A stretch of DNA of 64,000 nucleotides from Triglochin maritima (lineage: Eukaryota > Streptophyta > Magnoliopsida > Alismatales > Juncaginaceae), in the NCBI GenBank assembly GCA_963682175.1, contig OY821789.1:2728001-2792000 (forward strand), given 5' to 3'. Each line of letters starts with the position of its first letter. The first letter of the stretch is position 1. A model generated the notes under the pieces. That model was given only the letters and a program-made list of their open reading frames with translations. It ran no database searches and was not told where the DNA came from. Made by a program: the position numbers and the translations under genes. Of this stretch, positions 37,630 to 53,281 are shown one piece after another.

Positions 37630-38435
37630 GGTATTCTTCGTCGGAAAATTATTTAAATTGTCCATGCGAATTACCGTTTTGTCATTTTCTTATTTCTACT
37701 CATATATCTCGACATTTCACTCTCATACCACCACTCTCTCTTCATCTTCCTCTCACAAAAATAAAAAATAATATTTCGGAGGTCAGGAAATGAACCAACG
37801 GACGTCTCGGTGTACTCGAATCTCGTAAAATGTCAAACTTCTTTTTAATAAAACAAATAAAATTAGGGGGCATCTGTCGGAGCCCCCCAATGGGGTGGTA
37901 TCTGGTTTAGACGTCCCTATTTTTTTAATAAAAAATCTAAAAATTATACGGTGTGTTATCTCAAATTATTTTAGGTTTCGTTCCAAATTTTTTGGTATTA
38001 ATATGGTGAATTACAGTAAGTTTTTTTGTAACTCGGGAAGTTTACAAAATACCACATTGACAGGTCGGACGGGGAATTTTTTTTGGATCTTGAAATTGTT
38101 GGATCTAATTTTTTTTGAATATTCATCACTTGTAAAAAAAACTCATTGTAATCCAACTCGTTACCACCGAAAACTTGCAACGGAACTTCAAATAATTTGA
38201 GATAATACACCATAATTTTTTATTTTTTTTTAGACGGGCGTCTTAACCAGACCCCCTCCCCCGTCCTGATTTTTTTTCTTGACTTACTTCACCGAATACA
38301 TGCGATTCGCCAGACATTTTCGTGATGTTGGTGCTGGGAAAATGAGGAAAACGTAGGTAGAAACCTTATTTTAAGAGACGAGACAGAATAGTTGTTGGAA
38401 CGATTTAAGTAGTTTTGGGTCGACGAATAATAATT
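37630..38435. mobile_element. Long-TIR repeat family, copy B
   Basis: Left arm AAATTATTTAAATTGTCCAT then GCGAATTACCGTTTTG (from about 37645). Right arm GGAACGATTTAAGTAGTTTTGGGTCGACGAATAA. The symmetry continues outward: ATTCTTCGTCGG on the left against ATTATTCGTCGACCC on the reverse strand at the right. The interior shares ACGGTGTGTTATCTCAAATT (about 37940) and TTGCAACGGAACTTCAAATA with the other copies, themselves inverted within the copy. Confidence 0.65.
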
Positions 38436-38657
38436 TCTTTAAACACTTATCCACTTCTTTAGTAAAATGTATGGTCGATTTGACAAAACTTCTACGCTGA
38501 AGATAACCATACAACACCAATTTACAAAAAGTCACATTCTACAAGTATCAATTTAACTATATATATATATCAAAAACCGAAAAAAATTCGTGTATCGTAT
38601 CGAACTCAAACAGACATTGCAACTACGATTTCCAAAAATGATTGAATTAACTTAATG

Positions 38658-39155
38658 AGTTAATTACAATTTTTCTCGTAACTATGTCTTGATATCACTT
38701 TCCATCATAAACTTTTAAAGTTAACCGTTAACCTCCCTGAAATTTTGTTTTCTAACATTTTACTCATCTGAATTTTAAAAATTAATTATTTAAATACATA
38801 TTCGTTATTTTGGATTTTTTTTCATTGTATCTTATTACATTCCTAAAACTATATTTACGTGAAAATTCGGATCGAAACGGAAGTCGGATTTGGTTGGAAT
38901 TTGGGTCGAATTCAATATCATTTCAACCCAAAATCAAACAATATCTGACATTCGTTTGGATCCGAACTTGCACTTAAATATAGATTTACGAGTGTATTCG
39001 AGATACGACGAATTTGTTTGCAAAAAAACAATAACGAATGTGTATTTAAATAATGATTTTTTAAATTTTATAAGAACAAAATATTACAAAACGAAAATTC
39101 AGGAGAAATAACTCTCAAATGATACCAATGTATAGTTAAGGGAAGTAAACTAAAC
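38658..39155. mobile_element. Diverged second copy of the fold-back element
   Basis: It begins GAGTTAATTACAATTTTTCTC and follows the 21181-21680 element throughout: TTAACCGTTAACCTCCCTGA, CGTGAAAATTCGGATCGAAACGG, then the mirrored half. It is much older, with the arms clearly mismatched. It lies directly between copies B and C of the long-TIR family. Confidence 0.7.
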
Positions 39156-39164
39156 TGCTAAACG

Positions 39165-39590
39165 TCGTCCCAAAATTACTTAAATCACCCGTGCGAATTA
39201 CCGTTTTGCTCTTCTATCATTTCTACTTATATATCTCTCCATTTCGCTCTCCTACCACCACTCTCTCTTCATATTCCTCTCATAATCATCAAAAAATGTT
39301 TCGGAGGTCAGGGAAGGAGTCAGCGGACGCCCCGATGCACTAGAATATGATAAAATGTCACATTTATTTAATTTAAAAAATAAAATAAAATTGAAGTGGG
39401 TGATCGCGGGAGCCACCCCCGCTTGGCCACACGCTTTGTCAGAAATTTTCGTAGTGTTGGTACTGGTAAAGTGAGGAAAACGTAGACAGAATCTTTAGTT
39501 TAAGAGACGATATGAAACAAGTACTAAATAGATTGAGAATGATAAAATAGTAATTATGCGGACGATTTAATCATTTAAGTAATTTATAGT
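39165..39590. mobile_element. Long-TIR repeat family, copy C
   Basis: Left arm CAAAATTACTTAAATCACCC then GTGCGAATTACCGTTTTGCTC. Right arm GATAAAATAGTAATTATGCGGACGATTTAA. This copy is internally deleted relative to copies A and B and keeps mainly the arms. Confidence 0.6.
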
Positions 39591-39746
39591 TCTTAATTTT
39601 TATTTTAAAGATAGTAAAAGATCGACGTGCCAGCACACAACCGTCTGTGGGTCCCACGGAAAATGCAAAGACGGGAGGCGGAACGGCACTTTTTCCGCCA
39701 CGCACACCGTTGCACCACATCTTCCCCATCTCCCTTCGAAACGGCC

Positions 39747-39754
39747 TATAATTA
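39747..39754 (+). promoter_or_regulatory. Candidate TATA box of the arabinogalactan peptide gene
   Basis: CCTATAATTAC about 120 bp upstream of the ATG, in a CT-rich context. Tentative. Confidence 0.35.
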
Positions 39755-39829
39755 CTCTCCGAACCCGTTTTTCTCCCGTTCGGAAACAAGAAACGACTCG
39801 AGTCTCTTTCTCTCGCTCTCACATTTTCC

Positions 39830-39830
<1 letters not shown>

Positions 39831-39871
<41 letters not shown>
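39831..39871. repeat. (GA)n tract ending at the AGP start codon
   Basis: About 20 GA units run directly into GATGGGGAAG, so the microsatellite forms the last part of the 5' UTR. GA tracts are common in plant leaders and can bind BBR/BPC factors, but this one abuts the ATG with no spacer. Confidence 0.9.
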
Positions 39872-39875
<4 letters not shown>

Positions 39876-41546
39876 GGAAGGTTTTGTCTGTTGGAGCGGT
39901 GACGGTGGTGGTGGCGATCGTCGTCGGCATTGTCATCCCCGCCGTCTGCGCGCAAGCGCCGGCTCCGGCACCCACCAGCGACGGTACAATCGGATTCTTT
40001 TTTCTGATTTTTGGTTGGAAATTTTGGTTCTTTTTTTGGTGTTTTTGCTTATTTTGAGTTGGTTGATGGTGATGGCGATGGCGAGGGTTTTGTAGGTCTC
40101 TTCCGATTTTTGTGCTTGAGTTTTGCTAATGTAGGTGATTTTGTGAAAGATCACTTTTGATATAAAGTTTCTGCTTTAATTTTGTGCCGTCTATGTAAAA
40201 ATATATTCGAGGAAGCAACATTAATGTGAGTTTATGTAATTTAACGAGAAATTGTACGGATAATTTCCGAAAGAAAGAAAAAACTGAAAACGAACTTATA
40301 TCTTGATCGATCCGAATTTGGAAGTTGATTTAATGGATTTTTTTGTTGTTGCGAAAATTAGATATAGTTTTGTTGTTTTTAGCTGTCTTTAGTTGGACTT
40401 TTGTTTTGAATGATTTTGGTTGGTTGAGGGTGAGGTTGACGGTCTTTTCAAGGTGGAAATCTTTGCTTGCATAAATGCCAACGTAGTTTAGATTTATGCA
40501 AAAATTGTGGCAGGAGCAAAATTCATGTGATGTATCTAAATCAGATACATTGAGGTACGGGGGCTTCTGAAAACAAAATTCTTAAAATGGACCTAAATCT
40601 TAATCAATGGAAAACTTTGAAGTCGACCAAATGTTTTATCAGTTCAGTAGATGCCTGTTTTCCTTAGGGAATCTCTGTTTTCTGCATAAGCAGTTTATAA
40701 GCAAAACAATGAGCCCCTTTAGCTCAAGCAATTTGAGTTGTGGTATCGATGATGTTGTGGTGGAGCATTTTATGAAACAATCTGCCGTTTAAATGTAAAC
40801 AAAATTAATGTCTAGATAGCCTTCTTAGCCAAACACAAAAAAAATTAGAATATGAATGTGCGTAGACTGCAACTTGAGAGTTGGATCTGTATTTAGTTTA
40901 GCTATTCCACAGCTAGATGTTCCTCTTTAGTCATAAATATTGATGGATTTGTTAGTCTGGATTAGGTGAAAATCATAGGCTTAATAATTTACTAGAAAGG
41001 TGTTTATGTGATCTAATAAAATCTCCCGCCTCAAATCATCATACTTGGTTTTGAACATCTGTTTCCCTCACTTCTCGTATTAGTGATGTTGGATATTCTG
41101 AAGGATTAGGCTTACACATGAGTGCAATGATGAATTAATGATTGATGGCGTGAGGTGAATGTGCAACAACACCGTCCTTGTGTTTCGATTGTTAGTTCTA
41201 GATCTTTCATTATAAAATCAAAGATTTCTTCCAACAAGACTTTAGTTTTCTGTATATCATCATTCTCTCAAAAGAACGTTTCCGTTTATAGATGATGATA
41301 GTTAGTGTTAGTTAGGTGATCATTGCTATTTTGTCATCATTAAAATACCTCATTCTGCTGTACATTAAGATCTGTACTTATAAATTGAAATACCTCTGTT
41401 CATCTAACTGAACTTTCGCTTTCTGCACTCTCCATATAGGAATCTCGATCGATCAAGGAATTGCTTACGTTCTGATGCTGGTGGCTTTGGTTCTGACATA
41501 CCTCATCCACCCCTTGGACGCTTCGTCATCTCACAGCCTATTTTGA
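39872..41546 (+). CDS. Arabinogalactan peptide, AGP16/AGP20 type
   Basis: Two exons, 39872-39983 and 41440-41546, with GT-AG splicing (GACG|GTACAA ... CATATAG|GAATC). The phases close to 72 residues. The order is a signal peptide (MGKVLSVGAVTVVVAIVVG..., cleavage after about VCA), a short QAPAPAPTSDG core whose prolines are likely hydroxylated and glycosylated, and a C-terminal GPI-addition signal including IDQGIAYVLMLVALVLTYLI and ending HPLDASSSHSLF. This matches AtAGP16/20/22 almost residue for residue in the second exon. The protein is expected at the outer face of the plasma membrane with a mature peptide of about 10 residues. The intron at 39984-41439 splits the core from the GPI signal, as in family members. 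The long intron shows no insertion. Confidence 0.92.
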
Positions 41547-43575
41547 ACTATATCTCGAGGTGTCCATTCCATTGACATAACTGCAGACTAACTTTTGTAT
41601 GCCTCTGTTAATCCGAAACCATACATTGCACTTCACTTGGTATAACCAGATCTATGGAGTTTTGTGGTTGTGATTATCTCAAGCGTTTGAACTGAAGAGG
41701 CTCGTTCGAAATCATTGATGTTTTTTATAAGAAACCGTTCATGTTAGTTTGTTCTTAAGGGTGGTGTGATTAATGTGTGTTGGTTAAAATTTTCGTATTT
41801 TTCATTAATGTTGTGATGTTGACCTTGTGCTGGATTGAAGTTTAATGAGCAACTTTTGATGATTCACGCTTGAGCCTCACTCTTACCATTTTACGTCTCT
41901 TTGGGATGTGATTTGCTTCGTTAAGTTCTGATCCATTACCTTCTATCATACACGGAGGACATCTTCTAACCAGGCTATGGTATTTCGTGTATCCTTGTAT
42001 TGTCATTTTGTTACATGTGAATACGATGGAAATTTTCGTTTCCTTTTGAAGTAATTTGTGTACAATCTCTGTTGTGATGCTTCTTAACGTACCAAATATG
42101 TCATGGTATTAGTTCGTAATGTTTTCTTTTTTAAATTTGATTGAATCGTACTTCAAAGACGAGTTTAGGGGGGGGGGGGGGGGAGAGAGAGAGAGAAGGA
42201 AATGGAGGAGAATGAGAGAGAAAGAAAGAGAGAAAGATGGAAGGGGAAATATCAATTTGCGACAAGGATGAAGTTTAAGTTGCTAATATTGTCACTGCTG
42301 TTATGCCATGATCCGTGGTCAAATAGTCAATGGAATGCAATTACACGACTCATCTTAAAATTAAAAATCAATTTAATCAATTTGCTGCAATGATGAAGTA
42401 GTAAGCATCATTAGTAGTTTCAAGTAATATAATACTTGATTAATCGTAGGTTAAACTTATGCTTCAGCTAAATACACGACCAAACTTGTGAATTCAAAAA
42501 CCAACCTTTAACTTGCATCCAACATGAATTTTGTTTCGGCAAACCTTAGATTGCTAAATCATACATAAGATTATACATGATCAATCGATCATATAAAGAA
42601 ACAGAGTACTTGATGAAAATTAAGTTGAGCTTATGATGGTTTCTCACTCAGCAACGTGAACCACTCTACTTCTAGCTATTCCGCAATGTAACATAATTTG
42701 GATTACTTCGATATGGCGTCTATTTTCGCCGCGAGAGAATTCGTCGAGTTTGAAAATGATTTCTACCAAAATGATTGATGCCATGAGGAACTATTCTGTA
42801 GGTAAGAGCTCGGTAAAACCATATTAAATGTAAATGCAACGGCACTACGAAATTTCTCATCATAAACATAAACATAAACATGGGAATTAGAACGAATCTT
42901 TGATCAACTAATAAATCAACATGTAGCGAATAGAAGTATCATTCATATTATAGCATATCCACACAAAATGGGAGAATTAGAGCAGTGCACGACCTACACT
43001 ACAGAAAAAATTGTTCTTGTGTTCACACAAAATGGTTTGTGTTCAACAATCAAACCACAACAAAAAGTTTTGGCTAAGCAAGTTGAATAAGTGGAAGCCA
43101 ATGACAGAATTGCATCCCCATATCAAGAGCGTGAAACTGCCAACTAGAGTTAATGAACATATCTTTCAAATTAGAAAACCAAATTGCATTGTGCAAAATA
43201 AACAAAAATATGTGCAGATTCCTGTAGCCTAAATAGCGAGAAATAATCAATTGAAAGTGAATAAAGAAAGAAAAGAAACACCACTTGACATCTAGGATGC
43301 AAAAAATAAAAAAAATGCAATCTTTGCAAAACCACTCTAGGCTTGGCTATCAGAAGACTCAAAGGATGAAATTTCCATGCAAGTAATCAAAACACCAAAT
43401 GGTTTTTCTTAAAGAGAAGGTGACAACACCTTACTCAGTCGATTGGGTTGGGAGTTGGGATAGAGGAACAGCTGTAGATATGCAGACTTCGAATTAATTT
43501 ATACATATCAAGGAATCCCAAGTCATCTTAATAATGGAGAAACTCCTGCTGTAGATGATCAGCAATACAGCATTA
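41547..43575. other. Intergenic; 3' flanks of two convergent genes, G-run at 42167-42183
   Basis: The AGP gene (+) and the E2 gene (-) converge here. The sequence contains a run of about 17 G (42167-42183) followed by a GA-rich stretch to 42240. No other gene is supported. Confidence 0.5.
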
Positions 43576-46263
<2,688 letters not shown>

Positions 46264-46491
46264 CTCCCCGAGATCTACAACTCCAACCCCTAGATCGAGC
46301 AAAAACCAACCAAAACAAACGAAACCGGGATCAAAACAGAGAGCAGAGCACGGGGAGGACGAAGAGAGCACGGATCCGGGGAGGGAAAGAGGAACGAACC
46401 TGGTATTGGTCGCTCTTCTCCGGGAAGAAGGGGATTCTTGGTGTGTGGAAGGGAAGAAGAAGACGTTTGTGGTGGGAGGAAAGTTTTTATA
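46264..46491 (-). promoter_or_regulatory. 5' leader and TATA box of the E2 gene
   Basis: A TATA box (CTATAAAAAC, minus strand) lies at 46484-46491. Between it and the ATG are a donor-like CAG|GTTCGTTC (about 46402) and an acceptor-like GATCTAG (about 46292), so a leader intron is likely; plant UBC8-group genes often have one. The leader intron is inference. Confidence 0.45.
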
Positions 46492-47994
46492 GATAAATAA
46501 AAAAAAGAAAAAGTGATGGGAAGTGGAGAGAGAGAGAGAAGAAGTGAATGATTGGCCAAACGATCACGTTATGATTGCAGGAATAGTGACCCCTAATTTA
46601 TTGGTGTTCTCTTGTTGTTTGGGGGGTTTTGTATGTTTACTGGATTTATGTATGTATCTTTCGCACTTGAGCACATGTATAAGCATTTGGTACGTGTTCT
46701 TCAAGCGTAAAAATTCACAAGCAGCCAAGCAGGGGACGTATCTCAACATGTGATACATAATAATATGTAAAAAATAATTACTTGTAAAGTGAGAATGAAT
46801 GCAAAACATGAAGTATTATGTTTAACAAAAAAGATAAAAGCATTAAAACTTGTAAAAAAATTATAACACATATCTCGTGGGTCTAGTTTGAAAATTAAAC
46901 TTTTAGATGATTTTGCATATGACTATTTGTTTTTCAGGAGCTCACATTGGTTGACTGTCATAGTTGCACTCAAAAAATTCGTTAACTCTTTTTTTAATAC
47001 TAATTCCATGAACCGGAATTCTATTTGTGGTTGACTTTGAAAGTTCACGAGAATTAATCGATTTGAGCCTATAGTTCAATAGATTATATGTAATTTATCA
47101 TAATCCATATTTTGTCATCCAAACAAACATTTCTGGAGGTTAAATTTTAGGTTTTTGGTTACAAAATTAGCTTGAAATATTTTGCAAAACATATATCCAG
47201 AAGAGTTTTTCGAAAAACACAAAATTTATTCCATAAAAACCCTAATAACTTCCTTATTTACCACTTTCAACTCATGTGCTTTTAGGTTTGAGTTTTGAGT
47301 ATTCTTGAGTACTAAAACTCAACATTTTAAATTCGAAATCCAAACAAATAAGCACGATGTGTGAGGTTTGAATCTGGAACACGTGTAGGATTTTGAGGTT
47401 TGTAACTAACCTCAGCGCGGTGTTTCAAACACCGAACCTTAAAACATAAATTATTCAAAAGGACCCAAAGTATTGGACTTGACATTAGGTTCCTTGAGAC
47501 AAATTGCCCCCAAAAGCCCAAGAGTGCAGAGTTTTTACAAGTATTATGGGATTTCTAGAGATGTTTTAAAATGATAAATTGGGTAGATCCAAGAGTTGGC
47601 TGGGTAAAAGTAAAACCCAACGTTGAGCTAATTTGAGGCAAAAGGTTGAAAAATATCCTATCTTGACAAAACTTTTCTATTTTATATTTGAACATGTTAC
47701 TTACTTCAATAGATCCTGATTCTTTATATGCACAGCCATCGACAATATTCACTTCATTTAGAATTATTATTAAGAACAATAATTAGAACATGACCTATTT
47801 GTAAATTAAACTCCACACAAAAAAACACCGAACTCAGACTTTTTTCAATAATAAAAAGCGTCGGTGCTCCTGTAAAATCCAGTTCCAATCATTACAACTT
47901 GTTTATTTTTTTCTTCTCAAAATCTCAAAAATATTTATCTTTTTTATCAAACACTACCACAATCAAAAATATCAACGAGACTTAGTTAGTTAGG
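46492..47994. other. Intergenic between divergent E2 and UBA-like genes, left part
   Basis: No gene. 47115-47350 resembles, in inverted orientation, the diffuse inverted-repeat sequence at 32215-32615; both share AATAAGGAAGTT / AACTTCCTTATT and GTTTGAGTTTTGAG words. Confidence 0.4.
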
Positions 47995-48945
47995 AGGGAA
48001 CAACTATTCATCACCCCAAAATTACTTAAATTGTCCGTTTAATTATCATTTTGCTCTTCATAATCATTTTTAATACTTATTTCGTCTCGTCTCTCTAACT
48101 AAGGGTTTTGTCTACGTTTTCCCCACTTTACCAGTATCAAAACTCCGAAAATGTCTGGCGAATTGTTTGTATCACGCGAATTCAATTTTTTTTGTTAGAC
48201 GAGACGTTTTACCCAGTCGCCTCCCGCATGAGGGGGGGGGGGGGGGGGGGGGGCGTGGTTACCCAGACGTCCGTCCAAAAATAATTTTTCTTAAATTTAT
48301 ACAGTGTGTTATCTCAAATTATTTGAGATTCCGTTGGATTACAATGAGATTTTTTTGCAAGTGATAAAGATCCAATAAGTTCAAGATCCAATTTTTTTTA
48401 GGGGGCGGTGCCCCCCTTGCCACCCCCGTCACCTCACCGGTGAGGTGGAATCCTGCTCGCTCGCCGGAGAGTGAGACCCCCAACCGACTTTTCAAAATGG
48501 TATTTGGTAAAACTTACCAACTTACAAAAAAACTCACTGTAATCCACCCCATTAATACCGGAAAACTTGGAACGAAACCTGAAATAATTTAAGATAACAC
48601 ACCGTATAATTTTTAGATTTTTTATTAAAAAAGGGATGTTTAAGCCAGACGTCACCCCATGGAGTAGACGTCTAAGCGCTCCGACGAATGCCTCCTAAAT
48701 TTTTTTAGTTTTTATTACTAAAAAGAAGTTGAATATTTTACCAAATTTGAGTACACCGGGACGTCCGTTGTTCCTTTCATGATTTCCGAAAACATTTTTT
48801 TGATGATTATGAGAGGAAGATAAAGAGAGATGTGATAAAAGAGTGAAATGAAGAGATATATAAGTAGAAATGAGAAAATAATAAAACGGTAATTCGTACG
48901 GACGATTTAAGTAGTTTTCCGAATAAGAATAATAATTCATTAAAA
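47995..48945. mobile_element. Long-TIR repeat family, copy A (largest), with poly-G run
   Basis: Left arm CAAAATTACTTAAATTGTCCG (48012-48035). Right arm, read on the minus strand, AACTACTTAAATCGTCCG then TACGAATTACCGTTTTATT. The inner repeats ACAGTGTGTTATCTCAAATT (48301-) and its minus-strand partner (about 48600) form a second inverted pair. An uninterrupted run of about 25 G is at 48229-48253. The short ORFs here and in copy B translate to similar strings only because they read the same repeat. Confidence 0.65.
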
Positions 48946-49143
48946 TAATCTAGATTATATATCAAATCGAAAAAATATCAATAGTATGTTTGGGATTTTG
49001 GAGGTTGGAATTTAAAAATGAACTATATAATAAAAGAAACTAATCTCATTAGATTGAAATAATAAAACGGAACTGCGTTTCGTTAGGAAAAGCACTTAAG
49101 CAAACAACTCCCACCATCTCAAAGTTGCTGATCGGATCCATCC

Positions 49144-52100
49144 ATGGATTACGACTTTCGGAACCGGAACCCTTACGGACCTCCGCAGGCGGCGACCACC
49201 TCGTCCCTCTACCCCAGACTTGGGCCCCACCACGCCCCCCCGCCGCCTTCCGGTCGACCTCCGTACCAATCCAATCCTCCCCCTCCTTCCTGTAACTCTC
49301 CTCCCCCAAACTCCTTTTCCTTTTATTTTCGAGGAAACGTTAGATCTAGATTTGCATGTCGATAGGTGTTTTCGTGTGTTTGTGAGATTTTTTGAGGGGA
49401 TTCGTCTACTGATGGATTAGGGCAATTTATTCTATAAAGAAATTGTTTTTTCTTACAGCTCAGATGTGGTTGCTTTTATCTGTGGGGGAGATGGGAAGTA
49501 CTAAATTAGTGAAATTACGACGATTCGAGGGGACGGATTGAACCGGGATCTCTTTAATTATAGCCAGTAGGTTGGCTGCTAATGACCTTGTGTGTATCTT
49601 ATGGAACAATTTCACTTGAAACATGTAAATTGTTTAATTGTTTTACGATATGTCCTTCCACAAGAATTGGCACATGGCCGTGTTTGATTGTTTCGGGATC
49701 AATGTGAGAACTAATGGATGGGTGGTAGTGTGATGCATGTTATCTGTTCAAAATTTAGAACTGTGCTCGTAGAGATGTTCTACTTCTGAGGTGGAGTCCT
49801 TGAGCATGTATAGGACCTTTCTGTAATTTTGTGCCAACATCAGCATTACCGATTTACGCCAATGCCTCAAAAGAGGGGTGGGGGTAAATAGAGAGGTTGT
49901 TTCATTTGACCCATTGTTCCATAATTTTGTACAAATTTCTAAGAACAGAGGGATAGTTTTTCAATGTTGACATAATTTAAATTTTTATTTTCCATGTTCT
50001 CTTATGTTGTGATTGTTTGCAGTCCCTCTAATAATTGAAACTCACAACTTATTTCATTAGAAACCAGAAAACCGTGCAAAGAATGTCTTTTTGTTGATTT
50101 TCATTGCATATGATTTTCATTGCAAACAATTAGGTATGTTCTTATATGTAAGTTTTTTTAATTTAATCTTTACACAATCACTCAAAGCCATGTTGCATCT
50201 TGAAATAAGTTATGAATATCTTGCTTACATAGACATGTTACTTTGTCTTGGGTTGCAGTTCAAGAAAGTTTTGCTAATGATTGCTGGTACTCTGAATGGG
50301 TGTTGCTGAACTTTGTCTTCAGAAGGATTTGAACCTTATTTTAACATGCTCCGTGTTTGTAAATGTTTGCTGGGATTTAATAATACTAATAATAATCACG
50401 TGTTTTGCAGCTGGAGTGGGCATTAGGGTCGCAACAAAGCCAGAATATCAAATCACACCTCCTGTATGTTTTCAGTACTTCAATCCTGGTCTTTGTATCA
50501 GTGTCTCATTCTCTTTATATATATATATATATATTATTTTAATGTCTCTTTATATTGAATTAAAGAAAGAAATCCATTTTAGTTCTGAGAGAACACTAAA
50601 ACAACAACAACAAAGTATGTATTCGAAACTAGTTGGGGTATGTTAGAAATGAAACTCATAAAAACTAACGGTTTGGGCATGTGAATCGCCTTCTTCCACA
50701 TATTCTTGTCTAAAGCCATATCTTGGGAATGTTCTAATCCTTCAATTTCTCTTAACAAATCCTCGGAAACACTAAATGATGAAAATTGTTTAAGATTGTC
50801 CATGACTTCATGTCGTCCTTTTCTATGATTGTTTCTCTCGTAACACATCTAAATAAAAACCCTAGTAGGCTCTGAACTTGTATAATGTGCTGACCTTGTA
50901 TCAGCGGAAGTGCAAGTAGGTGGCCCTTTGTAAACTTATTTGAGCTTACAGTTGTGTTTGATGCATTGTGTAGATGTGTTGCAATACAGCCACATAACTC
51001 GAGTGCTGTTTTGTTTTGTATTTTTAGCCAGCAATGGCCTCACAGATGACTGAAGTTCCCAGAAGCACATTCAGTTTTAATTTTGACTTTGAAAAGAAGC
51101 TCTTGGCAGAAGCAGAGAGAGATATGTTTTCAAACTGGGGTAGAATTGCTGCTGAAAACCAACCATCCAAGACTGCAAGTCCAAGTTCTTCCACGGTACT
51201 ACCCAGATGTTCACATGAACATGTTTTACCAAACTCGCTGCCTATGTTTTTGTATCATATAATGTCTTTGATGTAGGATAATTTTTTGCAATGATGTTAT
51301 ACAGTAAAAAGAGTTAATGGCACTACAGAAGTAGTAAGACTTGGTCTTTTAATCGAATGTTTCTGGACAATTGTACTCTCATCAAAGGATATGTAGCTAT
51401 TAATTTTGGAAGGTTGCTAACCTATATATTTTATTTTTCTTTTCAAGACATGTTTTAGGTTTACATATGGGACTTTTGATTTAACTGCTGATATCCCTTC
51501 CTTCTGCAAATGGAGTGTTTTGTTTTCCACTCAAAATCCTTCTAGCACAAGTTGGCAGCATTTTAATTTCTAAAACACCACATGACCAGGTCAAGTTTGT
51601 CTCTAAACTTAACACAAAAATGCATATTTCTTTCCGAAGGTTCCAAGTGGTGATCCAGCTGTGGATAAATACGTGGCTTCAGGTCTTGGACGGGAACCTG
51701 TTTCATTTGCAGTTCTGAACTATGGTGACGACCCTGTAAAGGTAACTTTACTTTCTTTATTGAAAAAAAATGCGGATTTTTATTGACTTGCCTGCAGAAA
51801 TTCAGGATCCTTGACATGAGATCGGTCGGTCGTTAGACCCATCACATTCTTGCACAGTTACACCTAATAAAGACCACCTTAGTATGCAAACAAGTTTAGT
51901 TACATGATGCTTTTGCAACCAAAAGAAGCTCTGGGGCTTAACCAATCAACTACTGATTGTCATGTTACTCATGTATGACAATGGACTAAAATCTTCAAGG
52001 CTGAATGCTTGTGTTCATCAGAATAAAAATGTGGGCTTATAAGTAGAGACAATTTTGTAGATTGTATAAGAAACACTATACTGATAAAATATTGTTCCAC

Positions 52101-52540
52101 TTGAATGTCCATGCATCTTTCTGATTCTTGTGCCCAAACCATGATTCTTGATGAGTTCCATTTCTAGCTTACCCCAACTGGTTTAGGATTAAATACTTTG
52201 CTGTTGTAATTTCCATGCATCTCCCCTCTTGTCACAGATCATAAAGTCCTCTAAACAGAGATTGATATTCAATTTTTGTCCATATCATGGTGCTAGTATT
52301 AGATAGGCTGGTAGTTGCTCTACCATCAACATCGTGATGGATCTGTCATACTAAGATCATGGATTTATTACTTGGTTGAAATAGAAGGCTAATAGCTATT
52401 TTCAGGTTCGCAAGTTTGTGAAGGGCTATAATGTTCTACGAGAAATGGGCTTCACCTCCGGAAATGTACCTGAAGTATTAGCCATGTATGACAACGACAC
52501 AGACAAAGCGTTGGCACATTTACTCAATAACCCCTCTTGA
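49144..52540 (+). CDS. UBA-like (ubiquitin-associated/EF1B-type) domain protein
   Basis: Five exons: 49144-49291, 50411-50463, 51028-51195, 51640-51741, 52406-52540. All introns are GT-AG and the phases close to 201 residues. The N-terminus MDYDFRNRNPYGPPQ leads into a proline-rich, disordered stretch. A short conserved GVGIRVATKPEYQITPP follows on exon 2, and an F-x-F-x-F-x-F-E-K-K-L-L-A-E-A-E segment on exon 3. The C-terminal UBA-like fold spans exons 4-5 (YVASGLGREPVSFAVLNYGD ... REMGFTSGNVPEVLAMYDND ... DKALAHLLNNPS). This matches the plant proteins annotated as ubiquitin-associated/translation elongation factor EF1B family (AT5G12120-like, from memory). The fold suggests ubiquitin binding; no pathway is established. 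It is divergently placed from the E2 gene, but that may be chance. Confidence 0.85.
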
Positions 52541-53281
52541 GCATTACACGTGATACCAATTTGCCTTGTTAGTTTGCCGTTGTGATGTAATTTACTCAAT
52601 AACAAAAAGACACTCGTAGCACATTGTAATTTGTAGTGCTTCTGTGGCATCGAGCATTGGAAGTAATGTGTCTTATTACTGTAAGAATCAATTTTAGTAG
52701 TCTTTTGTATCCAAAATATATTGTACTATATCCCTCAGTGGACTTTGTATCTATGAAGTAGATAATGGTTTGCTGAAAACTACAAGAGATTATTATTGAT
52801 CTGAGTCGCCAAGTTATCGTGATTCGGTCTCATTTTATTTTATTTTTTCAAAATTGAATTTCATCTCTAACAATTGGGCCTATTTATGATTCATTAACAG
52901 GTTTTGTTCTTGTAAAAAATGGACATGTTCTGCACTAGATTTTTGTTTCTTACCCATCAGTGGTGTTGCATTCTAAGTGTTAGCTCTTAGAATAAATATC
53001 CAGGGTAACACATTATTTCAAGGACAAAAAAATATTTTCAGGGCAAAAAAAAAATCATTATTGTATCGACTGTTTATTCATTTTTATTTTTGAAAGTTGC
53101 TGGCTTGTTCTCTTGGTTATTTATGAAGCTAACTGCCCATTACAAACAAGCACTCTACACTTTTGCGATTTTTTTTCTTTTAAGTGTTTATCTGTCCCGC
53201 TGGAAAAAAATAAATCAATGAAAGTTGAAGCACATAAAAGAGTTAACGAAGTTGTGGACCAAACAATCAACTTAAAAAGAA
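52541..53281. other. 3' flank of the UBA-like gene; no gene
   Basis: AT-rich, with A-runs near 53050. Nothing else recognised. Confidence 0.5.

Noticed and set aside
37895..38200. ORF similar in translation to one at 48434-48655
   Set aside because: The similarity comes from the same non-coding transposon repeat in opposite orientation; stops and frames differ between copies.
46264..49143. A shared bidirectional promoter coordinating the E2 and UBA-like genes
   Set aside because: The gap is 2.9 kb and filled by a transposon copy; head-to-head order alone is not evidence of co-regulation.
49252..49261. CGGTCGACCT in exon 1 of the UBA-like gene
   Set aside because: Single nine-of-ten match in GC-rich coding DNA, no array.
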